A DNA stretch of 64,000 nucleotides, taken from positions 1 to 64,000 of the forward strand of contig NW_004190443.2 of NCBI RefSeq assembly GCF_000224145.3, read 5' to 3'. A program made the position numbers and the translations under genes. The stretch comes from Ciona intestinalis (Eukaryota; Chordata; Ascidiacea; Phlebobranchia; Cionidae). Position 1 is the first letter of the stretch. Every line of letters begins with the position of its first letter. The notes beneath the pieces are model-generated. The model was not told the origin of the DNA. It ran no database searches and was given only the letters and a program-made list of their open reading frames with translations. Of the stretch, positions 1 through 12,600 are shown piece after piece.

Positions 1-122
1 GGATAAAAGGTCACATACGTGGTAACTCGTAAGCGGGCACAAGGTGTATGAAACAGATCACCCGTGTTATAACGATTGCTGTCGTTGCCCCGCTATGCGA
101 AGATAAACTGGTTACATTCATT
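1..122 (+). mobile_element. SINE terminal unit
   Basis: One ~105-bp unit (GGTAACTCGTAAGCGGGCAC..GTTATAACG) ending in TACATTCATTC, cut by the window edge. Confidence 0.85.
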
Positions 123-143
123 CAGTGTAATTATCTCCCTTAC

Positions 144-2935
144 CATATCTACGTCGTTCACCCGCCACGTCACAGCGATCACATTCCTGCCACGCTGTCC
201 AATGCCATGTAATCCAATCTATGCCATATCGACCGTTATCATGTGGTTGTTCATCAGCATCAAGGTATATAGTTTTCATATGCAGCACGTCTACCACGTT
301 AAGATGGTACACCGCTAACCGATGCATTTGAACGTGCCTGGATTATTAAATGAATTTAATTCCGTGTTTTCGGTAACGGTAAATTCTGTAAATATTCTTT
401 GTTTACTACCAAATAGGACGAAAATATAATAAAGACATGTCCCATCTTGCCCCACCGTACTATATAATTTGTCCTATCTTACCCCACCGTACTATATGGT
501 AAAATATACGTAATGTGTTATTTATATTCATACAAACAAATACCTGTTTAACGCAGCTATGTTGCAGATCCAGATTCCAGAATCTTCTACTTGAAGTTTC
601 GTAATACGTAGCTCGGTGTAGTTTTGTTTCTTAACATTATCTATAATCTTTGTTCGGTCCTATATATATACAAATATACAAAACGTTTGGTTGCAATTAT
701 TTCTTGCATTGCGGATAAACAAATTTGAATGGCCACTTATATAGTAGGGTGGGGTAAGATGGGACATATTTTAATATACTTTCTTGTCCCACTTTGTAGT
801 AAACATAGAATATTTACAGAATAATATAACCGTATCCTCACCACCCCAAATAAGCGTTGTTAATTGTTTAAAAACACGGAAATATGGGACACCATATGCT
901 ATCAGTCCCAGCTTACCCCACAGTAATATACTAACCCTAACGTCAAGTACATGTTTGTATTTCCCAGCAGTCAATCGTTCATGCAGACAAGAACATATCT
1001 CAGCGTCGACCGATTTGCCCTCGCACACCACCTCGCGGCCAGTTACGAAAAACTTTAACTGCATAGAAACAGGTTAATATAACGCAACACATGTTTTTTT
1101 TTATTTATCTCTTCGAATTCAGTTACGAATATCAGATCAATTAACCCAACGAAGAGAAGGGAATTAGCAACAAAACGACAGTCGTTAAATACACGCTACG
1201 GGTAAAAACTCACATACCTCGGTCGGTGGGTCGCAGGCTCTTTTTCGAAACCTTATTTCGCCGCATTGACATCTGTGATATGCATTGCCAGGCCTCATCG
1301 TGCTCCAAGCACCCCACACACCCCATGTGCCAGAGTACGAGGGACCATCGCATGGACAAAACCCCCACTTTTGGTCCACGTCTACATCCGAGGTAGTTCC
1401 ACACCAACAGCTGCCACGGTGCTCCGTTATACACGAATCGTAGGTTCGGCCTGACGGGTACAGAATGATATAATTTAATGCAGCTGCTGCTGAGTAAGAC
1501 TCTAAGGATACCGTGTACCACATGTAATCCCATATTCCCTGATCGTGTTTGGAACAATTTAACGACGTTCTTTTAGATTCGTGGGGATACTATTATATAA
1601 TTTTTTGGATATTCTTTTATTTTCCACGAAATGGGACAGCGGATTGATAACATGTCTTGTTTTACCCCCCACTATAGAATATGTTGATTGCGCAATAACA
1701 CTGTATACACACTTATAATTAATAAATCTCCACCTTTATAGGTAAACGGGAAATGACATGGGTCTCCAGGCGACGTCCCGTATTCCGCTAACAGTCGAAC
1801 TCCAGGTCGAGGTTTTGCACAGGGACAGAATCCCCATTTACCATCATCGGAAAATTCCTGCTGCGTGGAACACCTGAAAGAATAAGATGGAGTTTACTTT
1901 GCACATTTTATACTTAAAGTTGTTGCGTTACCGAGGAGCACAAAGTCATCGCGAATAGATACAATGTTGGCGGACAACGGCAGTCGTTATACCATGAGTG
2001 TTCTGTTTCATACACCTCATGTCTGCTTACAAGTTACCACGTATGTAACTTATTTATCCTCGCATGGCAGGGCAACACAGTCGTTATAACAAGAGTGTTC
2101 TGTTTTATACACCTCGTGCACGCTTATGCGTTACCACCTATGAAGCTTTGTGAGTTTTTAATGTATAATCTTTGTAGTATTGTGATACGTTAATAATATT
2201 TCGACCAGCAGTCGCCTGTCATTCTCTACCGGAATCTGCACAAGTGAAATGAAATCGAGTGATATTTTTGTCTTGTACTTTGAATGGGAAAGCACATGGT
2301 GAGCCCTCGGCGTTACCGCTTTGCGACAAGATGGCGTTGTCAGCATTGTCTCGGTTAGTATTCTGTTGTACATATTAAAGTATTTGCCCAGTGCCGTGGC
2401 AAAGTAGTTAGCGCATATTTCCCAATCTCATAGGTTATAGGTTCGGGGCTCGATACTGCTATCATAGCGGGCATGTGTGCGTTTTATAAAAGTTACATAT
2501 ATGTGGTATAACTCGGCACAAGGTGTATGAAACAGAACACCCATGTTATAACGACTGGCGTTAACCCGCCATGAGAGATTAAATGAATGATAAGTTATTC
2601 CTTCATTCTTACAAAAGTTAAAGGTTTTATATTTACAGCGAAAAGACACAACGTTGCAAAAATCTCACTTTACTGTCAATGAGAGCGAGAATCCATTGAG
2701 ATAGACCGTCTCCCGCTACAAGAAGGGTGGTCCATAGTTTGACATTTTTCAACAAAGTACTTTTCTCCTTCCTCGCTTCTGTGGTTTCACTATCACACAA
2801 CGGGCAGTTTATAGAGACATTCAAGTTTTTAAAAACATCAAGAAATTTCATTTCAGGTGTTTTGGGGCATTCTATATTACTCGATGAAACTTTTGCAGTG
2901 CTAATAAATATCCAAACCAACCAAATAATGTCCAT
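144..2935 (-). CDS. Secreted FN2 + TSP1 modular protein, partial
   Basis: Unnamed gene running off the left edge. Exons in transcript order: 2935-2669, 2362-2206, 1873-1734, 1450-1218, 1058-951, and a probable one ending at the donor at 144 (acceptor perhaps 338; its phase does not fit exon 5, so an exon may be missing between). Exon 1 starts [20 protein letters not shown], a good signal peptide. Exon 2 holds SPCAFPF, exon 3 [18 protein letters not shown] then [11 protein letters not shown], exon 4 [20 protein letters not shown]: two fibronectin type II modules, each split by an intron. Exons 4-5 give [18 protein letters not shown] and [14 protein letters not shown], a thrombospondin type 1 module; the last exon has [10 protein letters not shown], a second one. 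Exon 2 is one base short of the frame needed to reach exon 3 (around 2216). Such modules bind matrix or sugars outside the cell; the role here is unknown. Confidence 0.78.
361..500 (-). mobile_element. MITE fragment with doubled end
   Basis: Right half of the family followed by a second partial end (TCTTACCCCACCGTACTATA appears twice), a small tandem of termini. Confidence 0.8.
742..931 (+). mobile_element. GGTGGGGTAAGATGGGA MITE, complete
   Basis: Reference copy of the family that dominates the window. It starts AGTAGGGTGGGGTAAGATGG and ends CTTACCCCACAGTA, so its ends are imperfect inverted repeats, with TA/TATA at both edges. Internal landmarks are GTAGTAAACA.AGAATATTTA and GTTGTTAATTGTTTAAAA. 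No coding capacity. The family resembles the Cimi-type MITEs reported from Ciona (from memory). Below, + means this orientation. Confidence 0.92.
1540..1678 (-). mobile_element. Decayed MITE copy
   Basis: Weak internal match (acgttcttttag, ttccacgaaatgggac) ending in a CCCCCCACTATAG terminus; lies in an intron of the FN2/TSP1 gene. Confidence 0.5.
1965..2150 (-). mobile_element. Two SINE terminal units in tandem
   Basis: Two direct copies of the ~105-bp unit with no body; intron of the FN2/TSP1 gene. Confidence 0.85.
2391..2588 (+). mobile_element. SINE with head and tail, short body
   Basis: Head GTGCCGTGGCAAAGTAGTTA, box B GGTTCGGGGCTCGA, then one terminal unit; most of the body is missing. 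Confidence 0.82.
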
Positions 2936-3389
2936 TCTTTAATTTCTTCGCAATTTTATTTATATTTTCAAAATATAAAGATGTCTCTATATGACGTATT
3001 TATGACGTAACAAAAAGCGCCACTAACGGCGCTAGTAATCTTTTCTCATAAAAATCTCCAAGAATGCTAAAAGTAAATGTTGAAGTCGCGCCCGAGAATT
3101 TCAATAAATGTTTGCAGATGTAGTAGCAGAAAAGTGAATCGATTAGTAACTGTCGCTATTAGTAAATATATATCAACGTTTAATGCTTAAGATATGCAGA
3201 CCTATATGTTTTTATCAGTGAAAAAAATTTTTAATAGAAATAAGTATTTGAAATTATTTTAGTGTTTGAAATTTCACTTCATCTGATTAAGTTTATTTAA
3301 TAAGCGTCAGGTGTGCCTGGGGTGGCATGTCACACAATTTAAAAACTGGGGTGACATAATGTGTTTTAGTTCCCTAGTTTTACAATTTA

Positions 3390-3540
3390 ATACTCCCAGA
3401 TTTTACCCTGCTGTTAGGTGACTATACAAATAAGAAGAGCCAAAGTATATTGCATTCACTACATTAATCAATGAGGTTCCCTATGTTTGACAACTATGAG
3501 TGTAACTGTATTTTAACAATGTCACCCCAGATTTTGTTAA
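3390..3540 (-). repeat. Single dispersed copy of the 130-bp unit
   Basis: Reverse complement of the 49-kb unit: it has CAGATTTTACCCTGCTGTTA and, 120 bp on, CAATGTCACCCCAGATTTTG. It lies 5' of KIBRA, so the unit is a dispersed element that became tandem at 49 kb. Confidence 0.85.
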
Positions 3541-3675
3541 AAGTTCAAAAAGTGTGAATCCCATTATAATAAACCTATCTTTGTTTCCACACAACAGCAA
3601 CTGTATTGTATAAATCTATTCACACGAAGCAAAGATCAAGTTTAACCAAGCAAAGATATCAATGGAATTATAAAT

Positions 3676-6600
3676 ATGGGAGATACATGTCGCGAGCTCC
3701 CCCTCCCCCCTGGATGGGAGGAAGCCATTGATTTTGACGGGAGGGTTTATTACATTGATCATAACTTGCAAAGAACTTCATGGATCGACCCTAGAGACAG
3801 ATTGACAAAACCTCACACTTTCGCTGATTGTATAAGCACAGGTGAATGAGATTCGTTTTTGATATTACAAAGATATTATTTTAAGAAACTTTGATTTTAA
3901 ATTATAAAAAAATTCGTATTTATGTGTATATTAACTTCTTTCATCAATGAAGATGGTTTAGTTATTTTACTCTGCCAAACGTTTGTGTCAGAGTATGTTG
4001 AACGACTTCCTTAATCATTTTAACAACTTCCTGGCTGGTTTCTAATCAGTATCCCATAGTTTAAAAGGTTTCACATTGCATAGTAATATTGTATTGATCA
4101 AGTTTTGTATGTACTTCTGTTATCTGTAAGCGTGTTAAAATGACTAGTTTTATAGTTACCCATCTTTTAAATTTTGTAAACTTTTTCGAGCTTTAGTACC
4201 GTTACCGAAAAGCTATTATATATGGGCTATATATAGAAACTCATTCATACATTAATGTTATTTTTATGTTCTCGTACAGAACTTCCGATTGGTTGGGAAG
4301 AATTTCAAGACAAGGAGTTTGGGGTTTATTACATTGATCATTTAAATCGTAAGTTCTAGTGATACAGATAATGTTTAGCAGGGGTCGGATTAGCAGCGCA
4401 TGTCTCATTTTTCACTTTGTTTAATTCGATGTTTGCATTTTTGTGACCAGGTGTAGCAGTTGTGTTCTGTGAGGTCATAGAGCAAGTCTACTTCTAGCCG
4501 GCCGTTATGAGTGGCCTCTCTAACTTTCAAACCCTAGTTTTTACTTTCTAAAATCATTGTTAATTTCAGATCTTACATTTCATCCCCATACCTACATATG
4601 TTTATACTTTACATTCGTTCAGTGGGCGCCACATTGAGTTTTGATAGCATTTAATTTATTCTATATATATATAACTTGTTTGCTGGGCTAATGTTTTTCC
4701 TATTTCTACATGGCTGCTTTAAACAAGAAAGATAAAAATAAGTTTGAAAAATATTTTGATTGAAATATTGGAAAAAGTTTAAAATTCATTAATATTTAGT
4801 TTTTACATTTATTGATCACTAACAAATATCCATTTCAAAGTTATTACAAATTTAACTTTCCCAGAATCAAACCAGCGTGAAGACCCTCGTCAGGTATGGC
4901 ACGCTCACCAACAGAAGATGCTGGAAGATTACTTAGAATCCACCAAACATGACGTACAGGTTGGAATAAACTTATTATATTAAACATTTCATGCACTACA
5001 TACTTGGTGTTAAGGTGTTATTGTATTTTCAAATATTAATATATATAGAGAAAGTAAAAAATATATATAGAGAAAGTAGAGTTGTTTTGTTTACAAAGCA
5101 ACAAACTATTTTTAATATTTTCGTGAGCCAAAACTATTTTCAAATATTTTTGTAAGTCAATTCAGTTACTTATATTTTTGTATAAGTCAATACTCCTTTA
5201 ATGTATTTTTCATTATTTTCTTAAATCCAAAATAAGTTTCAAAGATTCAAATTAATTTTTCAATATTTTCGGAAGCTAAAATAGAAAATGCTTTCAATTG
5301 CTTCTGAGCATAAAGGAGATCAGCGTAAATATCAAACATGAGATAACGTGATGACGTATTCAAGTTATTTATCGTGTGTATACCTGGTATAAAGACCCCT
5401 CTGTATTACAAATCAAATATTAAAAGCCCATAAATCATTAACTCAATTGGCATGACCAATAGTAACAGCTGACTCAATAAACTAAATTTATTTAGCCTGA
5501 ATTCTTATGTAATAAAAATTCCTTCCGGCTTGTTTGTTTTCGCTGTTTTGGGGCCTTTTTTAATTGTTGCGTTAAAAATATTGTTTTGTTTTGTGTCTAT
5601 ATATTTATATCATTTGTTATTGAAAATTAAGTAATAGTATGCTAAGGTAATAGTTTTAGATTTATTTGATTTTAAAAAATATTTTGTAGAAGTTGTGAAC
5701 TGTCCTATGTATTGTGCGCAGTTGTAAAAATATACATTGGAAATCTTGTGCTTTACCTATATTAAATATCATTGGTTATTACTGATGTAATAATATTAGA
5801 CTTGTACCATTTGTAATAACATATTGTGGTGCAGGTTATAGTATTTTGTGCAATGTTTTAGAAGTCTTCTTTAAATGGTTAGCAATATTATAATTAGGTA
5901 TCACACAACCAAACCTAGTTGTTGAAACAGTCTAATCACACAAGTGCCCCTGTGTTATAAGGTGACTCCCAGTCAACTGTATAGCCCCTGGCCGTTTGCT
6001 GCTGTAACATAAACAATCAAGTCTGTCACTGTCAGTGGAATTTTCCGATGGCTCTAACTTGTTGGCTGGCATTAGTTGTGTGTGGTGCCCATAAGAGTCC
6101 ACTCAAAGAAAAATTCCACCTCTCTCTCTAAATAACTAAATAGAATAAACATTTACGTTGGGCGATCCATAATTTTTCTAAAGTTAAATAGGTATTTAAA
6201 GATAGATTAAAAGGCATTTATATTTATATTATATCTATTTTACAAAAGAAACAAAACATGATTAAGATTCGTTGTAAACCAGGATCGATTTAACTAAATT
6301 TATAAACTGCTTTAAATAACCAGTTCTCCCGTTGTTAAATTCACTCGCATTCATTTCTTACATCACAGCTGTACAGTGTTAAAGGAAAATCAATGACATT
6401 TGTTTTATGCTTGTGTTGTTTTAGCAGGGTTTGCCTCTCGCCACTATTATAGTTTGTTTATTTTTGTTAAGCTCGGCAAAATATATGTAATTTTCTTAAA
6501 AACAAATTTAAAATTATTAAAAAACATTTTAAATAAAATGTCTTGCATAGTTGCATTCATATAAAAAATGTTATAACACCTATTTATTACAACTTACCCA

Positions 6601-9600
6601 ATAGAAATACAGTTTATTTAGTTATCACAGCAATGAGTGACATGACTAGATGACTAATAACAAACAAAAGTTAACGATAAAAAATGTCTGAATGGCTTTT
6701 TATTCGTTACATGTGTTTGTTAACTCCATTGTTGACCAGTAATTGAATACTCAACGTATTTGTTGAGTTAGTCTGTTTGTGTAGGTGGTAATTCATGAGG
6801 GATTGTTGGACCATTCTGTAATGTCTGGAAATAAACCTGGTTTATTTAACCAGGAACCCAACTGTTATAATCTCATTTTACGATGTTGCTTTATACTTAA
6901 CTTAATCCAAATACCATTTCTTCATATTTCCCGCATACATATATGGTTTGAATTTGATATTCCAATGCTCTTTCAATAGCTTAATTTAAACAATCTTCCA
7001 TTGTCTGTTACTTCATAATATGCGAGCGCTATTCAATGATGTCATAAGGAATTCCTGCGTTGTAACACGAGATTGTTTCACCATCCACAATTGAAAGTTC
7101 GCTCTTCTCGTTATTGTGACTTTACAACATTGTTTGTTGCGCAACTGGTCCCTTTTATCTTTGTCTTTTTTTCTAACTTTCAATTCAGTATACTTAGTAG
7201 GGCCAGTGTACTTAATATTCTAATTTACAACTGGTTTCTTTTATCTTTATATTAATATGGGGTAAGATGGGATACTGTTAGCACCTAAACACATATTTCC
7301 TGATCTTGTTTTTAACAATTAAAAACGCTCTTTTAGTTTAAATATTCTTTGTTTACTACTAACAAGTCCCATCTTACCCCTCTTTACTTTACTTACAGTG
7401 TTAAAGGAAAAACTTACCCAATAGAAATACAGTTAAAGGAAAATTGAATTTTTAACTTTCAAATTAATATGCACGGTAGCCACTATAATTGAATTTTAAT
7501 TTTTAAATTTTATAATAAACTAACTGCAAGTTAAGGCAAACCAGTAGGATAAATATTCCTGATCATTATTTTTTCAAAGGTTAATATTTGCAATTCTTGA
7601 TCCAGATTCCAAATAGAATATTTAGTTTGTGACCAGACATTACAACTCATGACTGTAATATATGGTCTAACAATTGGTGGTATTTAACAACTTGTATACA
7701 ACTATTAATCATTGTTGAAATATTTGCCTGGTATGTAATGTGACAATAATTCCTATGTCTTGTTTGAAACTATGAACGTGTATTAAGATTTGTAAAAAGT
7801 TTGCTTAGTTTTTGTACCTTTTGAGGATTCATTTATGTATATGTTTTATTGTATTTGCGTTTAGTTTTTACTTTTAAGTATTTAAGTATTTTTTACATTT
7901 TGCCTAATATTTTGAATTTTACATAACATTTAATTTATGTTTTTAAATTATATTATTGCACTTTGAGTTTTATTTATGAGACATACATTACAATTAGTAT
8001 TTTTGAATCGTTCGCACATAAAGCATCATCTTACTTAGCACAAGACCAATAGTGTGGTTTTAACGATATATTCTCCCCGAGCTACTTTTTCATGCCTTCC
8101 ATAAGTGATGGCTGAAGTATGCTTGAGAATTCCAAGCCCCCTTATGTTTGTAGCACCACTTATCATTCCAATGCCGTAGTATCTCATAAGGATATTAATA
8201 ACACACCCACTAACTGGTATGTGGCTTCAACACTACACAATCTAAAATCACCATAATGTAATATTCTATTTCTCCATATATATATAAATATAATCTAAAT
8301 TTATTATTTAAATGCACATTTTTAGAAGTTTAACTTCAAAATAATTGAACATAAATGGCTCATTGTTTGTCTGCTAGATGTAGCGACCACGCTTCTTCCT
8401 CCCAATTAAATAAAAGCATTTTTTAACCACAAGCGTGTTTTAACAATTATATATATATTAATAATAATATATATATCGCTTTTTAAAAATATTTTTGTAA
8501 TTTTTAGTTAAAAGAAGAAGCTGTGAATGAAAAAGCGGTTGAAATTGAACTTGCAAAAAAGCAGGTAGAATATTTTGTAAATTATCAGGTTAACGTTTGA
8601 GCTAAAAAGCAGTTTATTATTTTGTTAAATATACATTTATATATCTTTTTTGTACTCTGTTCCTTAATTTCTCACATTTTATCTTCAACTTGCAGATGCA
8701 TAATTTAAAAAACCGAGTGATCAGAACAGAAAGCGCGAAATCGAATAGAAGTTGTAAGTTAACATTGAGTTATAGTTTGTTTTTAAAACCTTCTGTGTTT
8801 TCAAATATCCAATTGCTCAGCTAAAAAGGCTCCAAACATTGCACGATACATAATAAATGCATGAACGTAACTTGTTCATCCTCACATGGCAGGGAAACAA
8901 CAGTCGTTATAACACGGGTGTTCTGTTTCATACACCTCGTGCCCGCTTACAAGTTACCACAAATGTAACTTATTTATCCCCACATGGCGGGGCAACGACA
9001 GTTGTTATAACACGGGCCTTCTGTTTCATACACCTCATTCCTACTTAGGAGTTTTCACGTTTGTAACTTTGTGGTTGATTGTTTTAGATCGGGCAAACTA
9101 ATCAGTAGTCACTGTGCCATGCCACCAAACCAAATCGTAATCATAAACTAAACACACATCTTCTACAACAGTAAACAGCGCTGAAACCTCATGTTCGAAT
9201 TGGTCGATTTGTACGAAATACGACCCCGAGCAGGTGAGAAGTGAACTTGATGCGATGAAAAAGAGGGTTGTTAAGTTGAGGAGAGAATTATCCGATGCGG
9301 AAGTCGATCTTACAAATGCAAGGAGTAAACATCAACATTGGAAAAAGCATTGGTACGTTAAGTTAACATAATGTGTGTATATAGTACTGTGGGGTAAGGT
9401 GGGACACTGTTAGCACCTACTTTCTATATTATGTTAAAAAATACATCTTGATGTAAGAACTTAAAAAATTGAATAAAAAACAAATATTTTTTTTTACTTT
9501 TTACGTCGCTAAAAATGGAATTTAAAAAAAAAAGTGTAGAGTACTGTGGGGGAAGATGGAACACTTTTAGCACATAATATTTAAATATCCTGATCGCGTT

Positions 9601-12600
9601 TTAAACAATTCAACAATGGTCTATGTACGTAGTGAGGATAAGGTGTAATTTATTGAATGTTCTTTGTTTACTACCAAATGCGACAAAAAATAGAACGAAA
9701 AGGTGTCTCATCTTCCTCCACCCTACTATACATATGTGTCATGTTTGTATTGATTCAGTTTGATTTTACGAACAGGAGTGCGTTCCGTAGTGATGAAGGA
9801 TTGGAGGTGTTTGACGCAACTTCTGTACAACGAGATTTACCGAGTAAGTCATCGGATGATGAAGAAAGAGAGAGATTGATCAACCAACTGCAAAACACTA
9901 ATGATAAGTAAGTTAAGTATTATGTTACTTCTGCTACCAGGCATAGTATAAAAAATCTTTGTAAATTTAAATTTATGCGTTTCCTGATTTAGTCTTGCCA
10001 AATGGTGGATGAAACGTCTACAATACACCAAGGTTTTTTCCACCAAATTAGCCGCTAAAAGGTTATTAAGTTTAGTATTGTGGATTTTTATAATGGAAAC
10101 CTCCACATTTATAAAGATTATTAACACTATGCCTGGATGTGGATTTTTTATAATGGAAAGCATTCACAGACGCCTAACATGGGTATGCTATGGAATAAGT
10201 TAAGATACCATATGTGAATAATCTGGGTACACATAGTAACATATTAATTGGTATTAAAGCACCAATTAAATGTAATAACATGGATATAAGGTGTATGAAA
10301 AAGAACACCTGTGTTATAACGGCTGTTGATGCCCCGCCATGCAAGGACATATTTGTTACAAACATGGTAACTTGTAAGCGGGCACGAGGTGTATGAAACA
10401 GAACACCCGTGTTATAACGACTGTTGTTTTCCTGCCATGCGAGGATAAATTTGTTACATACATGGTAACTTGTAAGCGGGCACAAGGTGTATGAAACAGA
10501 ACACCTGTGTTATAACGCCTGTTGTTTTCTGGCCATGCAAAGATAAATTCACATTCATCCAATATTTTCCAGGATCGCACATCTTCGAGAAGAGTTAAGA
10601 TCATTGGAGGAGATGGGTTCGGCGGATGGGAACCCGAACACCCTTCTTCTTATATCGGAGAAAGAAGAACAATTGAACGAATTATACGCAACTAATGTTG
10701 GGGTGACATCCTCTGATATCGAACGGAGGTCAGCGAACAATAAATGCAAGAAGTTGGAAAAAGAACTAAGGTTTGTGGGACTTTTAATCAAATAATAATG
10801 TTTTATTTATAACAACAGATAAAAATGACTGAATCTTAATGAACAATCGGAAGCTTTTAACTAAATGTGGAAAAGTTGGGATCATTGTTTAAATTATTCT
10901 GCATAATCTCGATTAATTTTTTGTTTATGAATTCTTCTACATTGTTGGTATTTAACTTGTGATCTGAACAAAGTATAACTGTTATAGCACATATGTGTAT
11001 ATATTTAACATATATGTATATGATTCTATTGTATATGATGACATACATATGACGTATACAATATTCAATACAATTTCTATTCTTTATACAAATATACAGA
11101 AACTCCACAATTACCAAATTACGCACGAAAGTGTTTCGTTTATCTTAAATATTAATAATGCCCATAAAGGTTTAAAGTTAAGAATGAACAATTGCACATA
11201 ATAATATATAAACAGTTAGTTTTGTACATCCGCCCTACTATTCCAAGAATACTAATAACAAAGTGTCTCAAATGTTCAGTATAGCAACATTTTCTCCTTA
11301 CTCGTTATAGTATACCAACCTTTAAAAGATAATTTCAACTTTCAAATTTACTCGGTTTAAAGTCGGGATAATCAGTTGGTCGTCTGCCAACCCTTTTATT
11401 ACTTCATGTCTGTTAGAGGTTGGCAAGTAACGGAAACCATTTGTTTAAGCAGCGTGGCTAATAAATTGGCGTGTATTTTGTGAAATTTAATAACATGGTT
11501 GTTTTATTATCTTGCTTGGAAAAAAATTTAAATCAATTTTTTTTTTGAAGTTTTTTTTAGCATTAAAAAAATTCATTTTTTTTATCTTTAGATATTTAAA
11601 ACAACCAAGACGTAGGAATTAATGGTAAAACAACAAACGCGTATTCTTTAAAAATATTTAAAATTAGTTTTCCTAAAAAGTTGGTTAAAAATGCGCCGTA
11701 TTTTGCGCGAATGCCGCGTGGAAAATATTAAGTCTGTAAAACTTGCGTTGAATGGATGTAACATACAAAGTCATACATGTTTGTGTGAGAAGCTTATTCA
11801 TATAACATTCCTAACTCAGGGGGGGCGCTTGTTAACCATTGTTCGGTAAACAACACATCACTGTGACGTAACTATTGTGCTTTATCGTAGCTTGCCACAA
11901 CGTAAAGGATAAATACCGACTGTGTTTTACCTCCGATGTCCAATTATATTACGGTTTCGATAAAATTACTTGTTTTTGTTGGCAGGAATGCCAAGGATTT
12001 TAACAACCGTGAACTTGGCGAAAGATTGAAACGTGTGGAGCGACATGAGAGCGTACACAAGCAGCTTAAAGATACGAGGGAACTTGCCAGCCGTATTGAA
12101 ACCAAACTTAGGAGGTATTTCCTATTTTGGATATAAACTAACTGATTGAATGAATGTAACTTTTACTCTTGCATGGCGGGGCAACGACAGCTGTTATAAC
12201 ACAGGTGTTCTGTTTTATACACCTCGTTCACGCTTACAAGTTATCACGTATGTAACTTATTTAACCTCGCATGGTGGGGCAACGACAGTCGTTATAACAC
12301 GGTTGTTCTGTTTCATACACCTCGTTCACGCTTACAAGTTACCACGTATGTAACCTTGATGGTGAATATTTTTGGCAATTTAAACAACCCATTAGTGGCC
12401 ACTAGGTTGGAGCAAATAAGGATGATAATGCCAATAGATATAAACGTTATATTCCGCAGTTTATCAGCCAGCAGTATGTCCATTTCGTCCGCTTCAAGTC
12501 ATGGCTCGGTAACAGCGCTCACAACTTTGGCGCAATCTGGTCGATCAGTCAGTTGCGAAGTATCATCGCTATGTTGTGGCAACTCTACCGCCACCCAGCG

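Larger units (their letters stand above)
4960..8507 (+). other. KIBRA intron 3
   Basis: 3.5 kb, very AT-rich. Apart from one MITE (7255-7390) and a small fold-back (6035-6119) I see no gene; open stretches at 6785 and 7073 have no splice support or protein character. Confidence 0.7.

Noticed and set aside
784-1077. Plus frame over 784-1077
   Set aside because: Crosses a MITE and lies antisense to a TSP1 exon; no splice or family support.
10262-10560. CRISPR-like array
   Set aside because: The ~105-bp units abut with no spacers, match dispersed SINE tails, and the genome is animal.
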